Made by a program: the position numbers and the translations under genes
Assembly: GCA_022226955.1 (NCBI GenBank)
Contig: CP092079.1
Coordinates: forward strand, 1,271,053-1,335,052
DNA length: 64,000 bases
Reading direction: 5' to 3'
Source of the DNA: Nitrospira sp.
Lineage (GTDB): Bacteria; Nitrospirota; Nitrospiria; Nitrospirales; Nitrospiraceae
Notes under the pieces: model-generated
Seen by the model: only the letters and a program-made list of their open reading frames with translations
Databases searched by the model: none
Told to the model about the DNA's origin: nothing
Part shown: one piece after another, positions 51,969 through 62,045 of the stretch
Position numbering within the stretch: the stretch's first letter is position 1
Layout: each line of letters begins with the position of its first letter

Positions 51969-52169
51969 CTAGCGCGACATCGTGGGATCTGCAGAACGCC
52001 CTTGCTCCTCCAGCTTCAACTTTTCAAAGGTCTTGTCGGCATGACCTCGCACCTGTTCCGGTGTCATCGTAGAAGTCGGTTTCGGGGCTTCACTCGCACA
52101 GCCGCCAAGACTCAACAGCACGCTGGCCACCACCGCTCCGGCCCCCATTATTCGATCTCGATTCTTCAT
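51969..52169 (-). CDS. Small lipoprotein
   Basis: A 66-residue protein: signal MGAGAVVASVLLSLGGC with the lipobox LGGC at residue 24, then a short charged tail with HADKTFEKLKLEEQGR. Small exported lipoproteins of this kind are common and often unannotated. Function unknown. It lies in the gap before the GatB/YqeY gene on the other strand. Confidence 0.68.
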   Translation of the reverse strand: MKNRDRIMGAGAVVASVLLSLGGCASEAPKPTSTMTPEQVRGHADKTFEKLKLEEQGRSADPTMSR

Positions 52170-52339
52170 AGTCTCCCCTTTCCTCTCGCCTTTCCAATGC
52201 GCGCGCCATCGTCACGCATTATGATACTACGCCTTCATCTCGGCAGGCACCACTAGCCCTCCTTCGTTGACTCGTTCAAAAAGCCAGAGTATTCTGACTC
52301 ATTCATTCTTTCTGCCTCCGATGAACGATTGAGGTGACC

Positions 52340-52786
52340 ATGTCATTACGAGACCGCTTAACAGAAGATTTAAAACTCGCGATGAAATCGAGAGATCAGC
52401 TTCGAATGGATGTCATCAGGATGGTCAAAGCCGCGATTATGAATAAGGAAATGGAACTCAAGAAAGACCTGGACGACGCGGAAATGAGCAAGATCATGAC
52501 GACCTTGATCAAACAACGCCGCGACTCCGTCGAGCAATACGAAAAGGCCCAACGCCCTGAACTGGCCGCAAAAGAACGCCAGGAAATCACCATCATCGAA
52601 GGCTACCTCCCGCAAGCGCTCTCCCCACAACAGCTTGCGGATCTTGTCGGAAGCGTCATCGCTGAGTTGGGCGCCAGCTCACCGAAAGACATGGGCGCGG
52701 TTATGAAAGCCGTGATGGTCCGTCTGGCAGGGCAGCCGGTTGACGGAAAAATCATCAGCGATCTCGTCAAATCGAAACTTCAATAG
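52340..52786 (+). CDS. GatB/YqeY domain protein
   Basis: A 148-residue YqeY-family protein, the domain found at the end of GatB and in stand-alone tRNA-related proteins; function of the stand-alone form is not settled. It shows SLRDRLTEDLKLAMKSRD, KEMELKKDLDDAEM and the C-terminal domain LPQALSPQQLADLVGSVIAE and VDGKIISDLVKSKL. ATG 52340 follows GAGGTGACC. The next gene starts 127 bases downstream on the same strand. Confidence 0.88.
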   Translation: MSLRDRLTEDLKLAMKSRDQLRMDVIRMVKAAIMNKEMELKKDLDDAEMSKIMTTLIKQRRDSVEQYEKAQRPELAAKERQEITIIEGYLPQALSPQQLADLVGSVIAELGASSPKDMGAVMKAVMVRLAGQPVDGKIISDLVKSKLQ

Positions 52787-52913
52787 CCCGGTATCTGCAT
52801 TCCATTCGGACGCTCCATCCGCATTTGCTACACTTAGGCAATACCCTGCGGAGAGAGTCGGCCTTCATCCCCTCTCCAGTTTCTCTCTCAATCGTCCGTT
52901 AAGAGAAAGTATC

Positions 52914-53552
52914 ATGGCCATTCTTATTGTCGACGACTCCCCTGACCAGCACCTGCTCCTGCGCTCGCTCCTGACCAAGGCGGGATACGGAGACATCCTG
53001 ACAGCGGAATCCGCCAAAGCCGCGTTTACCACACTCAATCTGGAAGGAACCACGCTGACCACTCCAGTCGATCTCGTCCTCATGGACGTGCTGATGCCGG
53101 AGCTTGACGGCGTCTCCGCCTGTAGACAAGTCAAGAGCACGCCTCACCTCCGCGACATTCCGATCATCATGGTCACCGCAAAGAACGATCTCAGCAATCT
53201 GAAAGAAGCCTTTGCCGCCGGAGCCATGGATTACATCAATAAACCCGTGAGCAGCGTGGAACTGCTGGCCCGCGTGTCCTCTGCCCTGGCGCTCAAACAC
53301 GAGATGGATTGCCGCAAGGAACGAGAGAGCGAATTGCAACGGAGCAATGACGACTTGCAGCGCGCCCTCAAGGAAGTGAAAGTCCTGCGCGGCCTGATTC
53401 CCATTTGCGCGTCCTGCAAGAAAATCCGCAACGACGGCGGTTTCTGGCAACAGCTGGAAGAGTATCTCTCCGACCACTCCGAGGCCGAGTTCAGCCACGG
53501 CCTCTGCCAACCCTGTGTCAAAAAGCTTTATCCTGGCGTTTACCCAGACTAG
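52914..53552 (+). CDS. Response regulator with Cys-rich C-terminal tail
   Basis: A 212-residue protein. REC domain at 1-125 (VDDSPDQ acidic pair, phosphoacceptor Asp in LVLMDVLMPELDG, TAKND, NKPVSS), a coiled-coil of about 30 residues, then a tail with CASCKKIRNDGGFW and HGLCQPCVKKLYPGVYPD, i.e. CxxC...CxxC. No DNA-binding or GGDEF domain. The tail may be zinc-bound and act in protein interaction. ATG 52914 matches the REC start. The REC resembles that of the next gene and the two lie 44 bases apart. Confidence 0.86.
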   Translation: MAILIVDDSPDQHLLLRSLLTKAGYGDILTAESAKAAFTTLNLEGTTLTTPVDLVLMDVLMPELDGVSACRQVKSTPHLRDIPIIMVTAKNDLSNLKEAFAAGAMDYINKPVSSVELLARVSSALALKHEMDCRKERESELQRSNDDLQRALKEVKVLRGLIPICASCKKIRNDGGFWQQLEEYLSDHSEAEFSHGLCQPCVKKLYPGVYPD

Positions 53553-53596
53553 CTGTTACGCTCCCTCCAGCATCTCACTGAGCGCGTCATACACTT

Positions 53597-54601
53597 ATGG
53601 CTATCCTGATCGTCGACGATTCGCCTGATGATCGTCTGCTGTTGCAATCGATTCTCTCCGCCGCCGGATACGAACAAATTCTTGTTGCGGATTCCGCCGC
53701 CCATGCCTTTAAACTGATCGGCCTCGACAACGGCAAACAGGCCACCGCCCGTGTCGACCTGATTCTCATGGACATTCTCATGCCCGCCATGAGCGGGATC
53801 GAAGCCTGTCGCCAGATCAAAGCGAACGACCGATTCCGCGATACCCCCATCATTATGGTGACGGTTAAAACAGACCCCGTGGAGCTCCAACTCGCATTCG
53901 CGGCGGGCGCCATGGACTACGTCGCCAAACCTGTCAACAAGATCGAGCTGCTGACCCGCGTGCGGTCGGTGCTTCGGCTGGTCCACGAGATCGACCGGCG
54001 TCGGGCGCGCGAACAGGAACTCCTCGAAGTCATGCGACAGTTGCAAGAAGCCAATCAGATGCTGCTCCGGCTTTCCTGCCTGGACGGCCTCACCGGCATT
54101 ACGAATCGCCGGCAGTTCGATGACTTCCTCGACCAGGAATGGCGGCGCGCTGTTCGCGAGTCGACCCCTGTCTCGCTCATCATGTTCGATATCGATCGAT
54201 TTAAAACCTACAACGACAGCAAAGGCCATACGGCTGGAGACGAGTGTCTCAAACAAGTCGCCACCGCCGTCACAGGAGCCGTCAACCGGCCGGGCGATCT
54301 GGTGGCCCGCTACGGTGGAGATGAATTCGTCATCGTCCTTCCCGGCACCGGCATCGATGGCGCGGCGCAAGTCGCCGAGGGTCTCCGCCGACGCGTCGAG
54401 GAGCTGCGGATTTCTCATACCGACGACGTCCTGGTCACCGTCAGCGTCGGCTATGCCAGCATGATTCCCAATCGCCACGCCTCGCCGACCGACTTAATCA
54501 AGGCCGCCGACCAGGCGCTCTACCAAGCCAAGCAGGAAGGCCGGAATCGTGTCAAACCTGCCGGCCTCCTCTCCTTAGTACAAAACACCCGCGATAGTTA
54601 A
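53597..54601 (+). CDS. REC-GGDEF diguanylate cyclase
   Basis: A 334-residue response regulator with an output GGDEF domain that makes cyclic di-GMP. REC is at 1-125 (DDSPDD, Asp in [13 protein letters not shown]), a coiled linker follows, and the GGDEF domain carries [10 protein letters not shown] near residue 240. A product-inhibition site RxxD (RPGD) lies five residues before GGDEF, so feedback control is probably intact. ATG 53597 matches the REC start. Neighbour of a hybrid kinase and HPt that may phosphorylate it. Confidence 0.93.
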   Translation: MAILIVDDSPDDRLLLQSILSAAGYEQILVADSAAHAFKLIGLDNGKQATARVDLILMDILMPAMSGIEACRQIKANDRFRDTPIIMVTVKTDPVELQLAFAAGAMDYVAKPVNKIELLTRVRSVLRLVHEIDRRRAREQELLEVMRQLQEANQMLLRLSCLDGLTGITNRRQFDDFLDQEWRRAVRESTPVSLIMFDIDRFKTYNDSKGHTAGDECLKQVATAVTGAVNRPGDLVARYGGDEFVIVLPGTGIDGAAQVAEGLRRRVEELRISHTDDVLVTVSVGYASMIPNRHASPTDLIKAADQALYQAKQEGRNRVKPAGLLSLVQNTRDS

Positions 54602-54645
54602 GCTCCGTCGAAAAAATCACCTGAACGAATCCATAAGAGAGTGGC

Positions 54646-56901
54646 ATGCCACGTCCCCCAGACCTTCCTCGACGAAAATCGACGAGGCCATCGGCCGCCG
54701 CTCCACGCCAACCGGTCCGCCCCGCATCCTCGACGAAACGTTCGCCTCCGGCGGCACATCCAGCCATCGACCCAGCCATAGTCCTTGAACAATATCAGGA
54801 TGCGCTCAGAGCCTTGGCGCATCACGAGGCCCTGACAGGCGGCGATCTTTCCCACGCCTTCCAAGCCATCACGGAAACGTGCGGAACGCTCTTACAAGTA
54901 CCTCGCGCCAGCATCTGGCTTTTCGATAAGAATCGGCTCGCTATCGCACAGATTAATCTGTACGACCGGGGCGGCCACCATCATTCCGACGCCTCCCTCA
55001 AAGTGGCAGACTACCCTGCGTACTTTCGCGCCATTGCCGACGAGAAACATGCCATTGCCGCCCACGATGCCGGCTCCGACCCGCGAACCAAAGATTTCTC
55101 AGATACCTACCTCCGGCCAAATCGTATCGGCGCCATGCTGGACGCTCCAATCAGGCAAAAAGGACACGTGGTTGGAATCCTCTGCGCAGAACATGTCGGC
55201 AAACGTCGTCAATGGACTCCGTATGAAATCCACCTCGCTAGCTCCCTCGCCACCATGGCCACACTGGCGCTGGAAGCCGCCGAACGGCGGGAAGTCGAGC
55301 AGGCCCTCCGCATAGCCAAAGATGCCGCCGAAGTGGCGAGTCTGGCGAAGAGCGAATTCCTCGCCAGCATGAGCCACGAAATTCGCACTCCCATGAACGC
55401 CATTATCGGCATGGCCGACCTGCTCTGGGAAACTCAAATGACTCCGGAGCAACGGAAATATCTGCGCATCTTCCGGCGGGCTGGCAGCAATCTCCTCAAT
55501 CTCATCAACGATATCCTGGATCTCTCGAAGGTTGAATCCGGGCATCTGGAACTGGAATCCATCGACTTTGACCTCAACGAAGTCCTCGACAAGGCTGTCG
55601 AGATTCTGGCCATGCGCGCTAATGAAAAAGGGCTAGAGCTCGCCTGCCATCTGGCGCCAGATGTCCCCTCGTCGCTCATCGGCGACCCACACCGGCTCAA
55701 CCAGATCCTCATCAATTTGATCGGCAACGCGCTGAAGTTCACAGACAAAGGCTCGGTGATTGTTCACATCGCCAATGAGCCAGGCGCCTCTACGCCGGGC
55801 GTGATCCGCTTCTCCGTCACCGACACCGGAATCGGAGTGCCGCCCGGGCAACTCGTCAAAATCTTCGACAGCTTCATCCAAGCCCATAGTTCGACCACCA
55901 GACATTACGGCGGAACCGGGCTAGGCCTCACTATTTCGAAACACTTAGCGGAACGGATGAACGGGCGCATCTGGGCGGACAGTGTTGTGGGGAAAGGCAG
56001 TACGTTTCATTGCACGCTCGCCTTCGGGGTCGCCTCCAGCCTACCGGCAAACAGGACGGCCCAGAAGATCAACTTGTCCGGCGTGCGTACCTTAGTTGTA
56101 GACGACCATCCCACTAACCGCCTGATTCTGAGGGAAACGCTCGGGGCCTGGGGTGCCATTGTCACTGAGGCGGAAAATGGCCCAGCGGGCCTGGCTGAAC
56201 TTCAGCGCGCGGCGGATTCCGCCACACCCTACGAACTGCTCCTGCTGGATTGCCGCATGCCCAGCATGGACGGATTTGCCGTGGCTGAAGCCGTGAACAA
56301 CTCGCCTGTTCGAGCGGGACTGACCGTCATCATGCTCACGTCCAACCACTGGGCGGACGATATCGCCCGCACCTATGATCTTGGCCTGGGTGGATATCTC
56401 GTCAAGCCCATCAGACGGTCCGATCTCTACCAGACAATCGGCATTGCCTTGGGGCGTGCCAAGGGCACCCCGATACCTGGACCCGACACCGCCGTCCTGG
56501 AGCTCCCCACTCCGGCCGCGTCTCTGCGTGTGCTGCTAGTCGAAGATTCTTCGGACAACCAGCTACTGATCCGCTCCTATCTCAAAAGCACCAGCCACCG
56601 CCTGGATATCGCCGACAACGGCGCCATCGCCGTGGAGAAATTCAAGAACGGCCACTACGATCTCATTCTGATGGATATACAGATGCCGGTCATGGATGGC
56701 TTGACCGCCACAAAAACCATTCGCCGCTGGGAACGCGATCAAGATCTGCCGCCGACGCATATCATCGCGCTGACGGCCTTGGCGCTCAAAGAAGAAGCCG
56801 TCAAAATCTTCGAGGCCGGGTGCAATACACACATGACCAAACCCGTCAAAAAGGCCGCCCTTATCGAACTCTTACAAGCCTGTAAAGGACACCGCCCATG
56901 A
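54646..56901 (+). CDS. Hybrid sensor histidine kinase (GAF-HisKA-HATPase-REC-REC)
   Basis: A 751-residue cytoplasmic hybrid kinase. A Pro/Ser-rich tail is followed by a GAF domain (about 60-215), HisKA with His in [15 protein letters not shown] near residue 247, HATPase_c ([14 protein letters not shown]), then two REC domains: Asp in [12 protein letters not shown] (first) and [13 protein letters not shown] (second). No transmembrane helix. It overlaps the HPt gene by four bases (ATGA), so a His-Asp-His phosphorelay is very likely. The signal read by GAF is unknown. Confidence 0.94.
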   Translation: MPRPPDLPRRKSTRPSAAAPRQPVRPASSTKRSPPAAHPAIDPAIVLEQYQDALRALAHHEALTGGDLSHAFQAITETCGTLLQVPRASIWLFDKNRLAIAQINLYDRGGHHHSDASLKVADYPAYFRAIADEKHAIAAHDAGSDPRTKDFSDTYLRPNRIGAMLDAPIRQKGHVVGILCAEHVGKRRQWTPYEIHLASSLATMATLALEAAERREVEQALRIAKDAAEVASLAKSEFLASMSHEIRTPMNAIIGMADLLWETQMTPEQRKYLRIFRRAGSNLLNLINDILDLSKVESGHLELESIDFDLNEVLDKAVEILAMRANEKGLELACHLAPDVPSSLIGDPHRLNQILINLIGNALKFTDKGSVIVHIANEPGASTPGVIRFSVTDTGIGVPPGQLVKIFDSFIQAHSSTTRHYGGTGLGLTISKHLAERMNGRIWADSVVGKGSTFHCTLAFGVASSLPANRTAQKINLSGVRTLVVDDHPTNRLILRETLGAWGAIVTEAENGPAGLAELQRAADSATPYELLLLDCRMPSMDGFAVAEAVNNSPVRAGLTVIMLTSNHWADDIARTYDLGLGGYLVKPIRRSDLYQTIGIALGRAKGTPIPGPDTAVLELPTPAASLRVLLVEDSSDNQLLIRSYLKSTSHRLDIADNGAIAVEKFKNGHYDLILMDIQMPVMDGLTATKTIRRWERDQDLPPTHIIALTALALKEEAVKIFEAGCNTHMTKPVKKAALIELLQACKGHRP

Positions 56902-57224
56902 CCGATCCCAAGCTCGCCGCGCTCGAACGCATCACCGTGTCGATCGATCCTGACCTGGAAGACATCGTCCCAACCTTTCTAGCCAACCGCCAGAAAGATC
57001 TTCAGACACTGCGCGCGGCCATCGCCGAGAAAGATTTCGAAACGATTCACATGCTTGGCCATCGAATGCGGGGCGACGGCGGTGGATATGGGTTCAATGC
57101 CATCAGCGCCATCGGTAAGGCTATGGAACTAGCGGCGGGTCGGCACGATGAGCCGGCGATTCAGCGACAGATCGCAGAGCTTGAAAACTTTCTTGCCCGC
57201 GTCCATATCGTCTATCGCGCCTAA
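56898..57224 (+). CDS. HPt-domain phosphotransfer protein
   Basis: A 108-residue HPt protein. The phosphoacceptor His is in [15 protein letters not shown] near residue 55, with a four-helix pattern typical of the family. Translation is coupled to the hybrid kinase by ATGA overlap. It probably moves phosphate between the kinase REC domains and other regulators such as the REC proteins upstream. Confidence 0.88.
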   Translation: MTDPKLAALERITVSIDPDLEDIVPTFLANRQKDLQTLRAAIAEKDFETIHMLGHRMRGDGGGYGFNAISAIGKAMELAAGRHDEPAIQRQIAELENFLARVHIVYRA

Positions 57225-57251
57225 TCAAATCTGGGACGCCGCTTCCCGTGT

Positions 57252-58109
57252 TCAGCGGACAACCAGGACGGAACAGGGACTGTGCTGCACCACGCGCGTC
57301 GACACACTCCCCAACAAGACCCGTCCGATCGCGCCGAGCCCCTTGGCTCCGGTCACGATCAGATCGGCCTTGTGCGTCTTGGCGATTTTGAGAATCTCCT
57401 CGGCCGGCTTCCCAAGCTTCGGAGCCTCTTGCACCTGAAAGCCCGCGTTCGCCAGCTTATCCGCATACCGCTGAACAATCGCCTGGCCCGCCTGGCGCAC
57501 TTCCGGATATTTAAGGAACGGCATCGCATGCACCACGGTCACATTCATCGGTTGCTTTTTCGGCCCGTTCGGCTGTGGGTTGATATTCCTGATCAGAAAC
57601 CGAACCGCCTTGTCAGATGCCGCGGATCCATCGATCGCCAGCACGATGCGCCGAAGCGGGCGGGCGGCCTCTTTCACGACCAGCACTGAACAAGCAGCGT
57701 GATGAATCGCATGGGTCGAGATGCTTCCCAGCATGAAACGATCCAGCGCATCCAACCCCCGCGATCCCAACACCAGCAACCCCACGCCTCGCGACACCTG
57801 CTTCGTAATCGTCGAAGCAACGCTGCCGCGCTTCACCGTGACCGTGCCGCTCATTCCCAAAGACGAGAGCAGGCTCTTCGACTCCGCCTTGGCGGATTTG
57901 GCGGCGGCTTCCATGCGTTTCACTTCCCGCTGAACATACCGCCCGGTGCCCACCGCCACCGGCTGAACCATGAACGGCGCACGCAAACTGGCTACATCCA
58001 CCACATGCACAACACGCAACACCGGCTTGACCGCCAGCGGAAGATTCGCAACCCACTCAATCGCCCATCGTCCGTATTTCGATCCATCCGTCGCCACCAG
58101 CGCTTTCAT
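57252..58109 (-). CDS. Universal stress protein, tandem UspA domains
   Basis: A 285-residue protein with two UspA domains. The nucleotide-binding glycine motif appears twice: LGSRGLDALDRFMLGSIS in the first half, and TGAKGLGAIGRVLLGSVS near the C-terminus, so ATP binding is likely. ATG 58109 with GAGGAGGA precedes MKALVATDGSKYGRW. Tandem Usps respond to starvation and redox stress; the role is general. It is convergent with the HPt gene and is the first of three Usp genes here. Confidence 0.93.
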   Translation of the reverse strand: MKALVATDGSKYGRWAIEWVANLPLAVKPVLRVVHVVDVASLRAPFMVQPVAVGTGRYVQREVKRMEAAAKSAKAESKSLLSSLGMSGTVTVKRGSVASTITKQVSRGVGLLVLGSRGLDALDRFMLGSISTHAIHHAACSVLVVKEAARPLRRIVLAIDGSAASDKAVRFLIRNINPQPNGPKKQPMNVTVVHAMPFLKYPEVRQAGQAIVQRYADKLANAGFQVQEAPKLGKPAEEILKIAKTHKADLIVTGAKGLGAIGRVLLGSVSTRVVQHSPCSVLVVR

Positions 58110-58333
58110 AAGTCCTCCTCGTTCATTGACCAAGTTGTCGAGCTCTTCCCGGTCCACTCATTCAACCCGTACGATTGATACTGTATATTCAGGACAACGA
58201 GATTGGTCATCTGAACTGGGCGCCCGCAACGCATTCACATCGCTCGCCGGGAGACCGATAATCCACCCCGACGAAATGCGCGTTACTTTTCGGAAACTTG
58301 TCGTGATGCATGCGGCTCGTCTCTGCCTGGGAT

Positions 58334-58549
58334 TCATTCGCGAGCTTCATGAATTTCTTCCATCACAATTACTTCCGCATCGAGCCAATCCTCAAGATCG
58401 TGCCCGTCCCGGCACCCGCGCTCACTCCACAATTCGTAGGCCTTCACAGCGATGCGCTCCCGCATCCCGTCCGGCAATTCGATTGGATTGGCCGCGCGTG
58501 ACGGCCGGCTGGCCGGCGCGCTCTTTCGCTTTCGAACCACAGTCGCCAT
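58334..58549 (-). CDS. DUF2934-domain small protein
   Basis: A 71-residue protein: a basic disordered start (RKRKSAPASRPSRA) and the DUF2934 motif RIAVKAYELWSERGCRDGHDLEDWLDAE, with MEEIHEARE at the end. GGGAGGTGATT before ATG 58549 is a strong ribosome-binding site. The domain is widespread in bacteria and of unknown function, often near stress genes. It lies among three Usp genes, which is consistent with that. Confidence 0.8.
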   Translation of the reverse strand: MATVVRKRKSAPASRPSRAANPIELPDGMRERIAVKAYELWSERGCRDGHDLEDWLDAEVIVMEEIHEARE

Positions 58550-58588
58550 AATCACCTCCCTGGTGAATGGGGGGCTCGCCGTAGATAT

Positions 58589-59536
58589 TTAAGACAATAT
58601 CCGGCGATGCCTCGGCCCATATATTGGACTACGTACCGTGAGCACCGGACAACGAGACTGGCACAGCACCGCCTCTGCCACACTTCCACTCAGCGCATGG
58701 GACAACCCTCGACGCCCATGCGTCCCCATTACGATCACATCGGCCGGGATCATCCGAGTGCTGTCGAGAATCGATTCAAACGGAGTTCCTCCGCGCACCT
58801 GTGAATCAGTCTGAATCTTACTCTCTGTCAGCGCATGCGTCATCTCGCCCAACCGAACCAGGACCTTCTCCCTGGTCTCCTCTCGTTTGCCGCTGTGCAA
58901 GAGCGTGAAGTCCAAGCCGTATGAAACCGGCTCCAGCACATGCAGAAGCGTCACGGATGCGCTATGGCGCTGAGCCACGAGTGCAGCATACTCCACAGCT
59001 TCGATAGAACAATCTGAAAAATCCACCGGGACCAGAATTCGATTGAGACTGATCTCGTCGCAGGACCCAGTCTTGCCCGACCGCGCCTCGTCAAGATCCA
59101 CTCTCACCGTGAGCACCGGACAAGGCGCGGTGCGAATAACCCGTTCTGCCGTGCGTCCGAGCAGCACATGCGCCAGGCCGGACTTGCCTTTCATGCCGAC
59201 AACCACCAGATCAGAATCCTCAGCCTTGGCAACGGCCACAACCTCATCACAAGGAATCCCCGTGGCAATCCTGGTCTGCAAAGAAATTCCTCGGGCCACG
59301 GCCCGAGCCTTCAGGTCCACCAGCTGCTGGGCTCTGGCCTTCATGAGTCCGCCGAGATAAACCTCGTTGGCCGGATACTCCGGACTCATGCCAGACGGAA
59401 ATTCCAGCACCGTGAGTACGGTCAGGGTAGCCCGCCAGGTCGCCGCCAAGCAGCAGGCATACTCTTCGGCCCGCAACGCCCAGCTAGAAAAGTCGGTTGC
59501 CAGGAGAATATGCGGCCGGTCGGTCTCTCCGCTCAC
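58589..59536 (-). CDS. Universal stress protein, tandem UspA domains
   Basis: A 315-residue two-domain Usp. The G-2x-G-9x-G type nucleotide loops are GMKGKSGLAHVLLGRTAERV in the N-terminal half and GTHGRRGLSHALSGSVAEAV in the C-terminal half. GTG 59536 is chosen because it overlaps the preceding cupredoxin stop by four bases (GTGA) and has GGAGG; longer in-frame starts overlap that gene. The overlap indicates translational coupling with the cupredoxin, so copper or redox stress may be linked. Confidence 0.9.
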   Translation of the reverse strand: MSGETDRPHILLATDFSSWALRAEEYACCLAATWRATLTVLTVLEFPSGMSPEYPANEVYLGGLMKARAQQLVDLKARAVARGISLQTRIATGIPCDEVVAVAKAEDSDLVVVGMKGKSGLAHVLLGRTAERVIRTAPCPVLTVRVDLDEARSGKTGSCDEISLNRILVPVDFSDCSIEAVEYAALVAQRHSASVTLLHVLEPVSYGLDFTLLHSGKREETREKVLVRLGEMTHALTESKIQTDSQVRGGTPFESILDSTRMIPADVIVMGTHGRRGLSHALSGSVAEAVLCQSRCPVLTVRSPIYGPRHRRILS

Positions 59537-59958
59537 ACAGCCTCCACATTCAACAGCAACAGTTCTCCAGTCATATTCGGATGGATCGAGCACCGAAATT
59601 CGTGGCGGCCGGGACGCGACATGTTGAACCGCAGTGCCGCATTCTGCTTGGCATCCAACAACAATCCTCCTATTCCTCTTCCGTAGACCACCACCCCGCC
59701 TTTCTCCACCTGCGTCGGAATGCCTTCGAACATCGTCGAACCAAAATCGTGGCGTTCCGCATCCTCGTTCTTGATCCTGATCACCGTTGCCACACCAAGC
59801 CGGAGCGTGCTTTGCTTGGTCACAAACTTAAAATCTTGTATGGTTACATCAACCACCTGTTCAGATTGCGGCCACAACGAAGAGTCCGCTCCGCTCCACA
59901 ATACCCACGCGAGCCCTAACATCGTCGCCCATCTCCACATCTGTCCTTGCTGTATCAT
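59533..59958 (-). CDS. Exported cupredoxin-like protein
   Basis: A 141-residue protein. Signal peptide around MWRWATMLGLAWVLWSGADS, then a cupredoxin domain: His in ERHDFGSTMF, and the ligand cluster CSIHPNMTGE (Cys, His, Met) near the C-terminus. Thus a periplasmic type-1-copper-like protein. ATG 59958 has GAGGTG upstream. It is the first gene of the cupredoxin-Usp pair (with 58589). Confidence 0.78.
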   Translation of the reverse strand: MIQQGQMWRWATMLGLAWVLWSGADSSLWPQSEQVVDVTIQDFKFVTKQSTLRLGVATVIRIKNEDAERHDFGSTMFEGIPTQVEKGGVVVYGRGIGGLLLDAKQNAALRFNMSRPGRHEFRCSIHPNMTGELLLLNVEAV

Positions 59959-60351
59959 CGTTGCACCTCTCCTTATCCACCTGGTAGCCAACCTTTCGAC
60001 AGCCCTCTCTTGACCTATCAGCAAGACCAATGCTACTGCATGAACGCGATAATCCTGCGCCTGACCGCACATAGAAACAATGGCTTGGTCACCTCTTCCT
60101 ATTCCCTTACATTCTGCCCCTTAGGTCTTCCTCTCACAAGAGGGAAGCTTGCTACAGTGCTACCGTGCTTACTGAGGCAGAACGCGACAGAACCCACTCC
60201 GGTGTCAGCTGACAACAGGGAACGGGCAATGCCTCTTCAGCGCACAATCCTTTCACTCTATGGCGCTTACAACCTATTTTCGTAGCCAGCTGAGCGGGAA
60301 AACAGAGCGGCATTGGATTTGCTGACTCTCTCGATGAGCAGGAGATATCCT
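59959..60351. other. Intergenic region between divergent stress genes
   Basis: About 390 bases between the cupredoxin gene (-) and the small leader gene (+). It must hold the divergent promoters. No clear -10/-35 pair, operator or RNA gene was recognised, and the short open frames here lack family support. Confidence 0.4.
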
Positions 60352-60468
60352 ATGACACAGACACACTGGATTCTAGTCGAGACCATTGCGCTCGATGTGA
60401 CGACCAGAGTGCATCTGCGATTTTTCTGTCCAACGGATTGTCCTGAGCAACGGAGAGGTCACCGATGA
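60352..60468 (+). CDS. Short open frame overlapping the third Usp gene (possible leader peptide)
   Basis: 38 codons beginning ATG at 60352 with AGGAG seven bases upstream, encoding a small basic peptide with Cys-Pro-Thr-Asp-Cys in its second half (CPTDCPEQRRGHR end). Its stop TGA overlaps the ATG of the Usp gene (ATGA at 60465-60468), so ribosomes that finish it can restart there. It may be a genuine small protein or just a translational leader. Composition alone does not decide. Confidence 0.45.
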   Translation: MTQTHWILVETIALDVTTRVHLRFFCPTDCPEQRRGHR

Positions 60469-61328
60469 ACATACTGTTGGCCATCGATGGATCGGATCAA
60501 TCCTATGAAGCGGTTCGCGCGTTGAAATATGTGGCCCGCGCCGAAGCGTTGCACATCCTGCATATCTTGGATGTCCCGACTCCGGCCTATCCTATGATGG
60601 TACCGGAGGTCGCACACGAACTGTACACGACGATCGAACGGACGATGCAAGAAGATGGCGCCAGACTGCTTGACCGGATTATGTCACTCCTGCCGATGGA
60701 CTGTGGCCCTGTCACCAAGCATATGGAGATCGGTTCACCGGCGGATCGGATCGTGGAATATGCGGCACAGCACCGGATCGACCTTATTCTCGTCGGGGCC
60801 CGCGGACTTGGCCCTCTTAAGGAACACCTGATGGGCAGTGTCTCCCATCGGGTGCTCACCTTCTCCAAGAGCGCTGTCCTGATTCTGCCGAACTCTGTGA
60901 AGTCTCTGACCCAAGTGCTGCTACCGTTGCAAGGGTTGCAAGATGCCGAACGTGCACTCTTATTTCTTCGGCAGCATCCATTCCGGGAAGCAATCACTAT
61001 CACCGCGCTCACCGTGCTTCCACAAACCAGGCCACCCTGGCCGGTCGACGCCGTCGCAGAGCAGGAAATGGAAGCACAGGCCCTGCGGAGCGCTGAGACC
61101 TTTATCAACTCCGTGGCGTCGGATCTGAAGCAGATGGGCTACAGCACCCATGCCAAATCAACATTGGGAGTTCCAGTCGAAGCGATTCTCCAGGAAGCCA
61201 AGGCTCTCAACACTGATCTTTTGATGATGGGATCTCGCGGCCGCCACGCGCTCAGCCGGATGGTACTTGGCAGCGTGGCACATGCGGTCCTCCATCATGC
61301 GCAATGCCCACTCCTAGTCTTCCACTAG
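60465..61328 (+). CDS. Universal stress protein, tandem UspA domains
   Basis: A 287-residue two-domain Usp. First domain has MNILLAIDGSDQSYEAVRAL and GARGLGPLKEHLMGSVSHRV; second GSRGRHALSRMVLGSVAHAV, both with intact nucleotide loops. The start ATG overlaps the short upstream frame. The inter-domain stretch TKHMEIGSPADRIVEYA belongs to the first domain. It is the third Usp in the region, distinct from the others in sequence, so not a recent duplicate. Confidence 0.92.
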   Translation: MNILLAIDGSDQSYEAVRALKYVARAEALHILHILDVPTPAYPMMVPEVAHELYTTIERTMQEDGARLLDRIMSLLPMDCGPVTKHMEIGSPADRIVEYAAQHRIDLILVGARGLGPLKEHLMGSVSHRVLTFSKSAVLILPNSVKSLTQVLLPLQGLQDAERALLFLRQHPFREAITITALTVLPQTRPPWPVDAVAEQEMEAQALRSAETFINSVASDLKQMGYSTHAKSTLGVPVEAILQEAKALNTDLLMMGSRGRHALSRMVLGSVAHAVLHHAQCPLLVFH

Positions 61329-61386
61329 CAGAGAAGTTGCTGATAAGGCATATGCATCTCACCTGCAATAGGAAAAAGAGTTACCG

Positions 61387-61751
61387 ATGCCTAGGATATC
61401 CCAAGCACTTGGACTCATCGCCGGTTTCAGTCTTCTCCTGAACGCACTGTCTATTGCTGCGCAAGATCTGCCGGCTGATCTGCCCTGCGGCAAAACTCTT
61501 TATCTGAACCACTGCGCAGCCTGCTATGGCCAGACCGGCCATGGCGACGGTCTAGCTGCGGCCTCACTCAGAATCACACCAGCGAACTTTCATCAATTCC
61601 GATTCTTTCTGAAGTTGGATGAAGAACTGTTCACACAATTGAGCATGAGATAGTCTTCAGCCCCATGCATGCCTGGTCCAACAGCCTCACTGAAGAGCAG
61701 ATGACCGATGTCTTAGCCTACGTGCGAGTGCTTTCCCTGGGAAGCAATTGA
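61387..61751 (+). pseudogene. Degraded c-type cytochrome gene (haem motif CxxCY, frameshift)
   Basis: The first frame, 88 codons from ATG 61387, has a signal peptide (ALGLIAGFSLLLNAL) and LYLNHCAACYGQTGHGDG, a cytochrome c motif in which the haem-ligand His of CxxCH is Tyr (TAT for CAT, one C-to-T change). It stops at 61651-61653. The rest of the family, SPMHAWSNSLTEEQMTDVLAYVRVL, continues in a different frame to TGA at 61749-61751. Both defects point to an inactive gene. If expressed it could not bind haem normally. Confidence 0.75.
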
Positions 61752-62045
61752 GTCCCCCTCTTTACCCGCACTAACACTTCTCGCAAACACCCCACGCTCA
61801 TCAAGCCAGACCAAGCCTCCACGGCGTTTAGCCGTAAGTGCTTTGCGTCGCGACAAAGAAGACCGCCGTGTACCGATAGCGAGAGGTGAGGGACAGGACA
61901 GACAGGACAGGACCGAATGATGAGAGGTAACTGCAACCTGCAGATTACGGCATGAGAAAAATCGCTAGCGGTAAAGAGGGCTCGAACTTCAAATACAGCA
62001 CAGCGGGATCAGGCCCGACCCGATTCTGGCCTAGAATCCACACGC

